A stretch of 14,959 nt of DNA from JBJEFI01 sp051873875 (GCA_051873875.1 JBJEFI010000043.1:1-14959), one strand, 5' to 3'. Shown: positions 1 to 6,723, counted from the stretch's first letter. Program-made: numbers and translations. Notes: generated by a model not told the origin, from the sequence alone.

Positions 1-1
1 T

Positions 2-34
2 CCATTTGAAAAAGAAGAAAATATTGATGAATAA
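2..34 (+). CDS. 3' end of an upstream plus-strand gene (partial)
   Basis: An open frame enters from the left edge and ends at the TAA at 32-34, encoding the tail PFEKEENIDE. A strong intrinsic terminator starts three bases later, which is why I read these codons as the real end of a plus-strand gene. Only ten acidic C-terminal residues are inside the window, so the product cannot be named. Confidence 0.5.
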   Translation, partial: PFEKEENIDE

Positions 35-36
35 GA

Positions 37-69
37 AAAAAAGCACTTGTACAAGACAAGTGCTTTTTT
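37..69 (+). terminator. Intrinsic terminator of the left-edge gene
   Basis: A ten-base stem (41-50 with 56-65, AAGCACTTGT against ACAAGTGCTT) with a five-base loop is extended by A/T pairs and followed by a run of six T. It sits directly after the stop codon at 34. The A run on the other side could also stop leftward transcription. Confidence 0.9.
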
Positions 70-192
70 CTTTCAATATTACTATCCTTTGTAGCATTCA
101 TTAATTATATAGTTCTTAAAAAATAGGTTTCTTTCCTTATTACTTCTATCATGTTTGATGCCATTTTGAAACAAATTGTTTTTAAAATGACT

Positions 193-225
193 ATAAAAAG
201 CCCAAAAAACATGCTTTTTGGGCTT
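193..225 (-). terminator. Intrinsic terminator of the S41-like lipoprotein gene
   Basis: An eleven-base perfect stem (198-208 with 215-225, arms AAGCCCAAAAA and TTTTTGGGCTT) has a six-base loop. In the minus direction it is followed by a T run (complement of 195-199). It lies 28 bases beyond the stop codon of the lipoprotein gene. The 130 bases between the left terminator and this one hold no gene that I can see. Confidence 0.88.
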
Positions 226-252
226 CTCTTTATGAAAGATGAAACGTATTTA

Positions 253-1548
253 CTATTGTTTAATTACGTATTCAAATAGTTCATCTGTTCCTTTTTCAAA
301 TTGACTACGTGATTGTTTTACTTCTACGTCTGGTTTTAATGGTCCTGTATATCCTTCATGCTTCACTTGTGTTGTTGCTACTTGTAAAATAATTTGTGAA
401 GATGGTAAACGGAATCCACTTGGCTTGCCATATCTAGTTGTTTGGCCACCAGTTGATTCTCCCACTAATGTTGCATTTGTTTCTTCTTTCCATTCAATCG
501 CATCATCAACACCTGTACCAAACGTATTATATCCAATTAGAACATATACTTTTGCATCTTTTAAAACAGATGTTTCTTCTTTTAATGCTTTTATAAGTGC
601 CTTCATTCGTTCAGGATTACCGCTTGAATCACGGCGTAAATCGACAATGAATTTTTTTATGTTGTGATCATTTACATCTGAAATAAATTGCTTTTTAAAC
701 TCTTTAAACTTTGGTAAATCTACTTTGTTATTTCCTTTTATTTCATCTTTAAATACACCTTGATTATACTGGAAGTAAAATGTTTCTTCCTCTGGAGCGT
801 ATGTATACCAATATGCTCCATATGCATCTTTCGGCATTTTTTGTGTAACACCTTCGCGATATTTCTTACCTAAATCTACTGTGAATTTTATATCTTTTTG
901 TTTCTTTGGTTTTAAAGTAACAGAGTGGTTAGTACCATCTTCTTTTTTAAATGTGTATGTAGTTTCATCACTATTTATAATATTAAAGAATTTTAATACA
1001 TCAGGAAGGGTAATAAAGATACGATTATTTACCTTTGCCCATGCTACATTTTCATATGGGATAAGTGTGTTTACTTGTTCAAGTACATCATTGATTTTAT
1101 GTCCATTTATTTCGATAAGTTCTGCACCAATAGCATCTTTTGACTCTTCTGTACCTTGAATTGCATATAACTTATCTTCAAGCCAATCAAATGTAATTGG
1201 ATATACAATCATATCAGCACTTGTTTTTCCAACTAGTGTACTATAATCCATGATAGTAGATTCATCATGTAACATTGAAACAAGTTGATTCATGCGTAAG
1301 CTTGTTTCAACAGTAGATAACTTTGGTAAATCCTTTTTTAATTCATCTACTTCATTTGTCCATTTTTTTTCAGAAATAGAATGGAAAGGTTCTTCATGTG
1401 TTTTTTTGATAGATTTTACCATGTTATCAATATCTTTTTCCCATTGCTTTTCTGTTAATTCATTTCTATCTACTGGCTCTTGAGCTGAACATCCTGTTAG
1501 AAGTAAACTCACACTTAAAAAAGCGCTAATTATCATTTTTTTAGTCAT
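253..1548 (-). CDS. S41-family (C-terminal processing peptidase-like) lipoprotein, probably without peptidase activity
   Basis: 431 residues. A signal peptide with lipobox LTGC puts the lipidated cysteine at residue 20, so the mature protein should be anchored to the outer face of the membrane. A PDZ-like stretch lies around 138-168 (GAELIEINGHKINDVLEQVN). The C-terminal half carries S41 landmarks: a VDLR strand at 302-305, the GYNTF loop at 339-343, GESTGG at 363-368 and the closing PDVEV at 406-410. In active relatives the NTF loop continues with the nucleophilic serine (NTFSS type); here it reads NTFGTG, so the serine is glycine. A good ribosome site (GAAAGGAAG) precedes the ATG. The gene is a single transcription unit with its own terminator. 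By inference it may be a binding or scaffold protein rather than a protease. Family assignment is fairly sure; loss of activity is a prediction. Confidence 0.85.
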   Translation of the reverse strand: MTKKMIISAFLSVSLLLTGCSAQEPVDRNELTEKQWEKDIDNMVKSIKKTHEEPFHSISEKKWTNEVDELKKDLPKLSTVETSLRMNQLVSMLHDESTIMDYSTLVGKTSADMIVYPITFDWLEDKLYAIQGTEESKDAIGAELIEINGHKINDVLEQVNTLIPYENVAWAKVNNRIFITLPDVLKFFNIINSDETTYTFKKEDGTNHSVTLKPKKQKDIKFTVDLGKKYREGVTQKMPKDAYGAYWYTYAPEEETFYFQYNQGVFKDEIKGNNKVDLPKFKEFKKQFISDVNDHNIKKFIVDLRRDSSGNPERMKALIKALKEETSVLKDAKVYVLIGYNTFGTGVDDAIEWKEETNATLVGESTGGQTTRYGKPSGFRLPSSQIILQVATTQVKHEGYTGPLKPDVEVKQSRSQFEKGTDELFEYVIKQ

Positions 1549-1594
1549 ATTTTTCTTCCTTTCAACTACAATTTAATATTATATTTATCTAATT

Positions 1595-1650
1595 ATTATA
1601 CAAAAAAAGAAAGAAAAATGTTTACAATATAGAAACATTTTTACAATATA
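1595..1650 (-). promoter_or_regulatory. Probable promoter and operator-like repeats of the lipoprotein gene
   Basis: On the minus strand a perfect TATAAT (complement of 1595-1600) is preceded by TAAACA (1619-1624) with an 18-base spacer. Overlapping this -35 region is an inverted repeat AAAAATGTTT (1614-1623) and AAACATTTTT (1633-1642), and a direct repeat TTTACAATATA at 1621-1631 and 1640-1650. The arrangement suggests a regulator site, but I recognise no known operator consensus. Confidence 0.4.
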
Positions 1651-1669
1651 TAGTTTTTTAGAAAAGAAT

Positions 1670-1849
1670 TTATTTTAAATTTGTATTTACTTCTGATAAT
1701 AACTGTAATAAATATTGGTACTCTTCGTACGAAAGTGTTTCCGCTTGCATGAATGCCGTCATTTTTGCAAAAAGTTCATCTTCCTCTAAACGTGTATACC
1801 CCTCTTTGTACTCTTTTAGTAGCAACAACAAGGATTCATAATTACTCAT
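1670..1849 (-). CDS. Small hypothetical protein (59 aa)
   Basis: MSNYESLLLLLKEYKEGY onwards, 59 residues, rich in Leu, Glu and Tyr, with two likely amphipathic helices (about 3-18 and 40-54). The start is set by TAGGAGGT, which lies seven bases before this ATG; another ATG two codons upstream touches the ribosome site and a longer reading to 1891 has none. No signal peptide, membrane segment or cysteine is present. It follows yjeM on the same strand but sits beyond that gene's terminator, so it needs read-through or its own promoter, and I see no strong promoter in the short gap. No family is recognised. Confidence 0.7.
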   Translation of the reverse strand: MSNYESLLLLLKEYKEGYTRLEEDELFAKMTAFMQAETLSYEEYQYLLQLLSEVNTNLK

Positions 1850-1896
1850 TGCCATACCTCCTAAAATTGATTTCTTTTTTATTTTCACCAACTTTT

Positions 1897-1933
1897 AAAA
1901 AAAGACTACAAAACATCCATTTGTTTTATAGCC
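1897..1933 (-). terminator. Terminator after yjeM
   Basis: In the minus direction an eleven-base stem with two G-U pairs (arms GGCTATAAAAC and GTTTTGTAGTC; 1923-1933 with 1904-1914) is followed by seven T. It begins 11 bases after the yjeM stop codon. Confidence 0.8.
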
Positions 1934-1943
1934 TTTTAATACC

Positions 1944-3452
1944 TTATATACCATTTTCCTCTTTTTCGTTACCGTCTATTTTTCGTCGTTCACTTAAAGA
2001 ATAAATAATCCATGCAGTTAATGAAAAGACTACTGGACCACCAAGCATCCATAGAGTTGAACTAATATCTCCATCAATTGCAGGATGAATAATTGTAAAT
2101 ATGTTGGCAAAACCAACTAACAAAATAACAATAATTGAAGCAATCAAGCCACTTTGATACGTTTTAAAAATAATAAATGGTTTTTCAATTTTATTATTCT
2201 TTTTAAATTTAGGAAATGAAAAAGCTAAAAACAAAATTGGAAGGGTCATCGCCACGTTTGTCATCAATGTTAATTTTTTAAAAAAGACAGATGCTCCTTC
2301 TCCTCCAAATGACGTTAATAAAATGATAAACGCTACAATTACGCACTGAATCCACATCGCATAAACAGGCATACCATCTTTGGATAATACGACTAATTTC
2401 TTTGGCCAAAGTTGCTTCGGTGTACCTTGGATAATCGTTTTTAGTGGTGAATAAATTAAAGTAAAAAATGCTCCTGTATACGCTAAAAACATCGATAAAC
2501 CTGTTAAGCGTGCAAACCATATACTCATCGTTACTGCAGTAGCATCTGTCACACCTAATGCCTTTCCAAATTGTAATCCTAAATTCTTCATTAATACATA
2601 CGTAATATTTCCAAGGTTTGTTGTTTCAGCACCTAGCACTGCATGCCAATTGGTTGAAATGCCTGCTAGAAAAATGCCAAGTGAATATCCAATGGAAATG
2701 ACAATAGCTGAAATTAATATTCCTTTTGGAAAATTATGCTTTGCATTTTCTGTCTTGTCTACTAAGCCACCAATTGCCTCAATTCCACCATAAGCGAAAA
2801 TAGCAAATACAGCGAAGGATACTAAGGCTAATGGTGTTGTATAGTCAGGATGCGGTGATTGCATAAATGTTTTTATGCCAGAAATTGGCTGTGCTAATTT
2901 TCCTCCATTTAAAAATAAGATAATAATACTAACGATTAGTAGCACTAAATTTAAACCCATTACTGCAATACCACCAATAGATGTTACCTTACTAATTTTA
3001 TTTAAGCCCATTGTTGCAAAAAAAGTAACAACAACTATCCAAGTAATAGCTAGTAGTCCTACTGTTTGAGTAGAATTTAAGTTAAAGAATGACCATGTTT
3101 GCGTTTGATCATTCCCAAAAATGGCAGTTGAAAAAGGAATCCATATTTTAGATGATGTACTGACCATCCAAATAACATAAGATGAAAACCACATAAACGT
3201 TCCAATAAAAGCAAATTTGGGACCGACAGACCTTGCCATCCACGAATAAATACCACCTTGTTCACGTCTAAATGCTGCACCAAACTCTGCCATCATAAAC
3301 GCATATGGTACAAAAAATAATAAAGCAGAAATAATATACCATGGAATTGCACTATAACTCATTAAATAGAAAGCTGTGGGTATATTTGCAAATCCAAAAA
3401 CAGATGTAAATACCATCAAAATAAGCCCAATAAGTGATAATTTTTTAGACAT
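1944..3452 (-). CDS. yjeM: YjeM-type APC-superfamily amino acid permease/antiporter
   Basis: 502 residues of largely hydrophobic sequence, consistent with about twelve membrane helices. From the first residues (MSKKLSLIGLILMVFTSVFG) through GGIYSWM, GPKFAFIGTFMWFSSY, YGGIEAIGGLVDKTEN and SPLKTIIQGTP it matches, as I remember it, Escherichia coli YjeM of the glutamate/GABA antiporter group within the APC superfamily. The substrate of YjeM is not firmly established. The ATG follows an AGGAGAG site. The stop codon of the SGNH hydrolase gene lies 17 bases upstream on the same strand, so the two are almost surely one operon. The C-terminus is short, charged and cytoplasmic (SERRKIDGNEKEENGI). Confidence 0.92.
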   Translation of the reverse strand: MSKKLSLIGLILMVFTSVFGFANIPTAFYLMSYSAIPWYIISALLFFVPYAFMMAEFGAAFRREQGGIYSWMARSVGPKFAFIGTFMWFSSYVIWMVSTSSKIWIPFSTAIFGNDQTQTWSFFNLNSTQTVGLLAITWIVVVTFFATMGLNKISKVTSIGGIAVMGLNLVLLIVSIIILFLNGGKLAQPISGIKTFMQSPHPDYTTPLALVSFAVFAIFAYGGIEAIGGLVDKTENAKHNFPKGILISAIVISIGYSLGIFLAGISTNWHAVLGAETTNLGNITYVLMKNLGLQFGKALGVTDATAVTMSIWFARLTGLSMFLAYTGAFFTLIYSPLKTIIQGTPKQLWPKKLVVLSKDGMPVYAMWIQCVIVAFIILLTSFGGEGASVFFKKLTLMTNVAMTLPILFLAFSFPKFKKNNKIEKPFIIFKTYQSGLIASIIVILLVGFANIFTIIHPAIDGDISSTLWMLGGPVVFSLTAWIIYSLSERRKIDGNEKEENGI

Positions 3453-3469
3453 TGATTACTCTCCTAGTT

Positions 3470-4084
3470 CTATTTAGTATAAAATACATTGTGCACATTT
3501 CTATCGTGGCATTGTTCAAGTCTTTCAATTACAACTTCAGCAATTTTTTTATACCCTAATGCATTAGGATGAACACGATCTTCACTTAAATATTGTTCAT
3601 TATAAAAAAGCTGGTTATTCCAAAAATCGAAATGAACTGTGTTATATTGATGTGCTAACGTATCTATTACTTTATTGCATGATTGCAATTGCTTTTTTAA
3701 CATCCACTTTAACGGCTTTTGTAATGTGATGAATCGTGTAAAATCTGGAAAGTTACTCGTAATGACTACTGCATTTTTTTGTGAAAAGTGACAAATCATT
3801 CTTTCCATTCTTTTTTGATAGGTATATGAAAAATATCTTTTTTGAATAATGTCATTTCCACCAGCTATTACACTTACCAAATCTGGTGTTCGCTCCATTA
3901 CTTGTGAAAATTGTTTATGAAATACTTCATCGGAACGTAATCCAGTACGTGCTAAGTTTGCATAAGTTGGTATACAAAAATGCTCTACTATATAATCAAC
4001 CCAACTTCTTTTTTCTAATCCTGTTACTTCATCTCCATATCCTTCCGTTAAGCTGTCACCTAATGCAATAAAATGCTGAAACAC
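3470..4084 (-). CDS. SGNH/GDSL-family hydrolase
   Basis: 204 residues from the preferred GTG start. All four SGNH blocks are present: GDSLTEG with nucleophile Ser11, NLARTG with Gly48, AGGNDI with Asn77, and DRVHPNALGY with Asp169 and His172. This predicts an esterase or acyl hydrolase with an intact triad and oxyanion hole. There is no signal peptide, so the enzyme should act in the cytoplasm. Start choice: GTAGGG (4091-4096) is six bases from the GTG at 4084 but directly abuts the in-frame ATG at 4090, which would add two residues. It is first in a two-gene operon with yjeM, so its substrate may be something the permease carries; that link is inference. Confidence 0.9.
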   Translation of the reverse strand: MFQHFIALGDSLTEGYGDEVTGLEKRSWVDYIVEHFCIPTYANLARTGLRSDEVFHKQFSQVMERTPDLVSVIAGGNDIIQKRYFSYTYQKRMERMICHFSQKNAVVITSNFPDFTRFITLQKPLKWMLKKQLQSCNKVIDTLAHQYNTVHFDFWNNQLFYNEQYLSEDRVHPNALGYKKIAEVVIERLEQCHDRNVHNVFYTK

Positions 4085-4098
4085 ATGCATCCCTACTT

Positions 4099-4118
4099 TA
4101 CAAAAGTTTTATTTTGTA
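4099..4118. repeat. Inverted repeat in the leader of the SGNH-yjeM operon
   Basis: TACAAAA (4099-4105) and TTTTGTA (4112-4118) form a perfect seven-base inverted repeat with a six-base spacer, just upstream of the ribosome site. It could be an operator or a weak leader hairpin. No convincing -10/-35 pair was found next to it. Confidence 0.4.
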
Positions 4119-4163
4119 TAGGTTACCCTTTAATTGTGAATATGTTAGATGGAATATATATAC

Positions 4164-4194
4164 AAAAAAAGCACTAATCTATATGATTAGTGCT
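4164..4194 (-). terminator. Terminator of the psuK-like gene, overlapping its stop codon
   Basis: In the minus direction the perfect ten-base stem AGCACTAATC / GATTAGTGCT (4185-4194 with 4170-4179, five-base loop) is followed by seven T. The first stem bases are the last bases of the TAG stop at 4193-4195, so the hairpin starts inside the coding sequence. Confidence 0.92.
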
Positions 4195-5158
4195 AAACTG
4201 TTACCTTTGTTGACATTGACCATTTACAATTTTTTAAGCATTCTACAACATAGTCATGAGACATATCTGGATGAATTGTTTCTTCATGAGAAATTGTGAT
4301 AAAGGACATTGCGATTGCATATTTAACCGTATCTATAATCGTTAAATTATTCATATATCCATACACAATTCCTGCAACAAATGAATCGCCTGCTCCTGTA
4401 ACATTTACTACATTGGCGTCATTTGCTTTAATAATTCCCTCATCTACTCCGTCATTATAATAAATACCGTCTGCATCTAGTGTAATAAATACTTTTTTTA
4501 CTCCGATATTTATAAAATAACGTCCAGCTTTTTTTACATCTGCTTCATTTGTAATTTGGAATCCGCATAAAACTTCCGCTTCATGACGATTTGGCTTAAT
4601 TGTATGAAAATATGGAATTAAATGCTTCACATGCACAGCTTTTGCAGCTGAAACAGGATCCAAAATAAAATTTGTAGCTCCATTATATGTTTTTACAATA
4701 TGTTCAACTAGTGTTGGATTATCTGTATCAAGTACCATATAATCTGCATTTTGAATAACTTGGGCTTTCGAATCCATAAATTCTGTTGTAATACAATCTG
4801 CTGTTTTTAAATCAACTACAGCTGAAACCATCTCACCAGTTTCATCTAAAATTGCTAAGTATGTTGGTGTCGATTCTCCCTTAACAATTAGGGAATCACT
4901 CATATCAATATTTATCTTTTTTGCATATTCTAGGATACTTCGACCTTTTTCATCATCACCGACTACAGAAATAAATTTCGTGTTCATTCCGATACGTGCC
5001 ATATTTTCAGAAATATTACGGCACACACCGCCAAAAGAAACTTTTACAGTTCCTGGATTTGAATCATAAGGTCTGAATGAAGAATTTGTAAATCCAAAAA
5101 TATCATAAATAGACATACCAAATACGAGTACATAAGGTTCGCTATTATTCGTCATCAT
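4193..5158 (-). CDS. psuK: PfkB-family kinase, probable pseudouridine kinase
   Basis: 321 residues from the ATG at 5158, chosen because GAGAGG (5165-5170) lies six bases before it; a second ATG follows immediately. PfkB features: substrate-side GGVCRNI at 43-49, KPNRHEAE at 188-195, and the ATP/anion-hole signature NVTGAGDSF at 252-260 with catalytic base Asp258. The SNPG segment at 33-36, GESTPTYLAILDETGEM at 94-110 and DPVSAAKA at 167-174 resemble E. coli PsuK, which phosphorylates pseudouridine to its 5'-monophosphate for cleavage by the glycosidase PsuG. PsuG is usually encoded alongside; it is not in this window. It is a monocistronic unit with its own terminator. Ribokinase-type activity on another nucleoside remains possible. 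Confidence 0.8.
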   Translation of the reverse strand: MMTNNSEPYVLVFGMSIYDIFGFTNSSFRPYDSNPGTVKVSFGGVCRNISENMARIGMNTKFISVVGDDEKGRSILEYAKKINIDMSDSLIVKGESTPTYLAILDETGEMVSAVVDLKTADCITTEFMDSKAQVIQNADYMVLDTDNPTLVEHIVKTYNGATNFILDPVSAAKAVHVKHLIPYFHTIKPNRHEAEVLCGFQITNEADVKKAGRYFINIGVKKVFITLDADGIYYNDGVDEGIIKANDANVVNVTGAGDSFVAGIVYGYMNNLTIIDTVKYAIAMSFITISHEETIHPDMSHDYVVECLKNCKWSMSTKVTV

Positions 5159-5271
5159 TTCAGTCCTCTCGAAGATAGTCACTTTGATATATTAGCATAG
5201 TTCACCCACAAGATTCTACATTTTTCAACAATTACTTATGAGAAAATAATTATTTCTAGTTATATTTTCAC

Positions 5272-5310
5272 AAAAAAGAAGCTTACTTATCCAATCTAAA
5301 GTAAACTTCT
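5272..5310 (-). terminator. Terminator downstream of the TPR gene
   Basis: In the minus direction a twelve-base stem with one G-U pair (AGAAGTTTACTT / AAGTAAGCTTCT; 5299-5310 with 5277-5288) is followed by six T. It lies about 80 bases beyond the TPR stop; the bases between show no gene. Confidence 0.8.
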
Positions 5311-5388
5311 CTTTGATTACAACTTATTATTTACTTAATCCTATTTTTTTAAGAAATGATACGATGATTTAACTCTTTAAATCGATAC

Positions 5389-6237
5389 TTATTCTTCCTT
5401 TTTCGCCTGTAAGAAATGTAACAGTGCAATTGCTTCTTCATTCTCCATATCTAAAAACAATACATAATCCAATTCATCCATTGCTTCATTTATATAACCT
5501 AGCTTTATTAATGATTTTGCTCGATCTAATAAAATTTCTACATCCTCATCATAATAATCGAGAAGTAATTCAGCTATTTCTAAGTGTTCCTCATAATGTC
5601 CATTTAAAAAGTAACACTTTGCTAAAAAATATTGATTATCATAACGATTTGTATCATCTTTTTCTAAAGCTAACTCAAAATACATTTGAGCATCCTCATA
5701 TTCCAACAACAAATAAAAACATAAACCTAAACTAAAATAACACTTATTAAAATGTGGATTTATCTGAAGTGTTTTCTTAAATGCGGTTATTGCTTCTTCA
5801 TAATGCTCTAATCCATATAAAGCATTTCCTAAATTTTGATGCAAATGTGGATCATCTGGATAATCTTTTATAAGAGCAGAGAGTAACTGTGCTGCATCCT
5901 CATAACGTTCTTCTTCAAGGTAAGACCACGCAATATTATTATAAACTGTTACTTTTAATCCTTTTTTTTGTAGGGAGTCTTTAAATTTTTCTCTTCCTAA
6001 TTTAGGATTTCCTAAATGCACATGGCAATATCCTATCATATTGGAATAACGCCAATCTGTTGGATACATTTCCTCTAACTTACGATATATTTTAATCGCA
6101 CGTTCATATTCATTTTTTTCAACAAGCACATTTGCTCGTCGATATAATTCTACTTCACTAAATTCTAAAATCAAGTCATAACATCCTTTCAACGCTACAG
6201 TGCCTATACTAAAAAGTAACAAATATATCATAGTCAT
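5389..6237 (-). CDS. Tetratricopeptide repeat (TPR) protein
   Basis: 282 residues if started at the ATG at 6237. After a hydrophobic N-terminus (about 3-16, possibly a membrane anchor) come about seven 34-residue helical repeats between residues 29 and 266, the clearest at 131-164 (NLGNALYGLEHYEEAITAFKKTLQINP, split by family positions G, A, F, P). TPRs bind partner proteins; the partner is unknown. The start is uncertain: neither ATG at 6237 nor ATG at 6231 has a ribosome site, whereas GAAAGGATG lies inside the frame before a TTG at about 6174 that would remove the hydrophobic segment. It lies downstream of tRNA-Ala on the same strand, but a terminator separates them. Many Bacillus TPR proteins look alike, so no symbol is given. 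Confidence 0.82.
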   Translation of the reverse strand: MTMIYLLLFSIGTVALKGCYDLILEFSEVELYRRANVLVEKNEYERAIKIYRKLEEMYPTDWRYSNMIGYCHVHLGNPKLGREKFKDSLQKKGLKVTVYNNIAWSYLEEERYEDAAQLLSALIKDYPDDPHLHQNLGNALYGLEHYEEAITAFKKTLQINPHFNKCYFSLGLCFYLLLEYEDAQMYFELALEKDDTNRYDNQYFLAKCYFLNGHYEEHLEIAELLLDYYDEDVEILLDRAKSLIKLGYINEAMDELDYVLFLDMENEEAIALLHFLQAKKEE

Positions 6238-6251
6238 GCAAATTTATTTAA

Positions 6252-6287
6252 AATATAAAAAGCACCAAATCACATTGGATTTAGTGC
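6252..6287 (-). terminator. Terminator of tRNA-Ala
   Basis: Ten bases beyond the tRNA 3' end, in the minus direction, a ten-base stem with one G-U pair (GCACTAAATC / GATTTGGTGC; 6278-6287 with 6262-6271) is followed by TTTTTATATTTT. Confidence 0.85.
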
Positions 6288-6296
6288 ATCAAGAAA

Positions 6297-6369
6297 TGGA
6301 GCATATGGGACTTGAACCCACGACCTTTGCAATGCCATTGCAACGCTCTCCCAACTGAGCTAATGCCCC
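6297..6369 (-). tRNA. tRNA-Ala (anticodon GGC)
   Basis: The 73-base minus-strand sequence folds as a full cloverleaf: acceptor GGGGCAT with ATGCTCC (one G-U), D-arm GCTC/GAGC, anticodon stem TTGCA/TGCAA around loop ATGGCAT, and T-arm GTGGG/CCCAT with loop TTCAAGT. Anticodon GGC reads the alanine codons GCC and GCU. The discriminator base is A and the CCA end is not encoded, so it must be added by nucleotidyltransferase. It is a lone tRNA gene with its own promoter and terminator, not part of an rRNA operon. No integrase or duplicated tRNA end is visible nearby. Confidence 0.97.
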
Positions 6370-6386
6370 TAAACGTATCTAGTTAC

Positions 6387-6415
6387 ATTATAGTCAATTC
6401 TAAATAAAACAACAA
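6387..6415 (-). promoter_or_regulatory. SigA-type promoter of tRNA-Ala
   Basis: On the minus strand TTGTTG (complement of 6410-6415) and a perfect TATAAT (complement of 6387-6392) are separated by exactly 17 bases. Transcription should start near 6380, about ten bases before the mature tRNA 5' end at 6369. Confidence 0.85.
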
Positions 6416-6447
6416 GTTTAAATATTGCTTCATTTACGATATTTTAG

Positions 6448-6515
6448 TTGACATAATAAAATTATTGTATAGATACTTTATTTCTTGTATAAAAGACACT
6501 ATCATACATACACTA
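6448..6515 (+). promoter_or_regulatory. Candidate promoter region of the EFATE spore-type gene
   Basis: Several plus-strand elements overlap and cannot be ranked by eye. TTGACA at 6448-6453 is a perfect vegetative -35 but has only a poor -10 (TAGATA, 6470-6475). CATAATA at 6452-6458 fits the forespore SigG -10 consensus CATNNTA but lacks a good -35. GTATA at 6487-6491 fits a SigF/SigG -35, with only a partial -10 (TACACTA, 6509-6515). Forespore control is expected from the product, not proven by the sequence. Confidence 0.3.
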
Positions 6516-6518
6516 TTT

Positions 6519-6539
6519 TTGTAAACATCTTGTTTACAA
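6519..6539 (+). repeat. Perfect inverted repeat in the leader of the EFATE spore-type gene
   Basis: TTGTAAAC (6519-6526) and GTTTACAA (6532-6539) are an exact eight-base inverted repeat with the five-base spacer ATCTT. It ends 15 bases before the ribosome site. It could form a 5' leader hairpin in the mRNA or act as a protein-binding site. Confidence 0.65.
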
Positions 6540-6566
6540 TTAACTTACTAGTCGAGGTGTCTTGCA

Positions 6567-6722
6567 ATGAATAACAAACAACGTAATAGCTCTAACGGCA
6601 AAGTTCAATTTAATGAAACAATGAATGAATTTGCAACAGAATCATTGTCAAAGGCTGAGACAAAAGAATTAGGAAAAAAAGCAAAACAAGCGTTAGATTC
6701 ATTCGAAAAGTCTAACTTCTAG
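6567..6722 (+). CDS. Small acid-soluble spore protein-like (gamma-type motif), 51 aa
   Basis: ATG at 6567 follows a GAGGTG ribosome site (6555-6560) and reads 51 codons to TAG. The protein is hydrophilic, rich in Asn, Gln, Lys and Glu, with no Cys or Trp. Residues 21-25 are EFATE, the pentapeptide cut by the germination protease GPR in gamma-type small acid-soluble spore proteins (SspE), which serve as amino acid stores in the spore core. Classical SspE proteins are longer and carry two or more repeats around this motif; here there is one copy and the C-terminus (KAETKELGKKAKQALDSFEK) is a lysine-rich helix. It stands alone, divergent from tRNA-Ala, with its own terminator. The gene is convincing; the spore role is inferred from the motif and composition. 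Confidence 0.75.
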   Translation: MNNKQRNSSNGKVQFNETMNEFATESLSKAETKELGKKAKQALDSFEKSNF

Positions 6723-6723
6723 T

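Noticed and set aside
425..1483. Plus-strand open frames of 60-92 codons across the lipoprotein gene
   Set aside because: They lie antisense to a gene with clear domain motifs, have no ribosome sites and show low-complexity shadow composition.
2278..2520. 80-codon minus-strand open frame inside yjeM
   Set aside because: It is another frame of the permease gene and has no independent start signal.
5159..5182. N-terminal extension of the psuK-like gene to the ATG at 5182
   Set aside because: The ribosome site GAGAGG lies inside this extension, directly in front of the ATG at 5158.
5424..5735. 103-codon plus-strand open frame rich in His, Leu and Asn
   Set aside because: It is the antisense shadow of the TPR repeats, with no ribosome site or promoter.
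6297..6369. tRNA-Ala as an integration site of a mobile element
   Set aside because: No integrase, duplicated tRNA end or change in gene content is seen on either side.
6519..6539. LacI-family operator in front of the spore-type gene
   Set aside because: The half-site TGTAAAC looks suggestive, but the five-base spacer is too long for the usual LacI-type palindrome with central CG.
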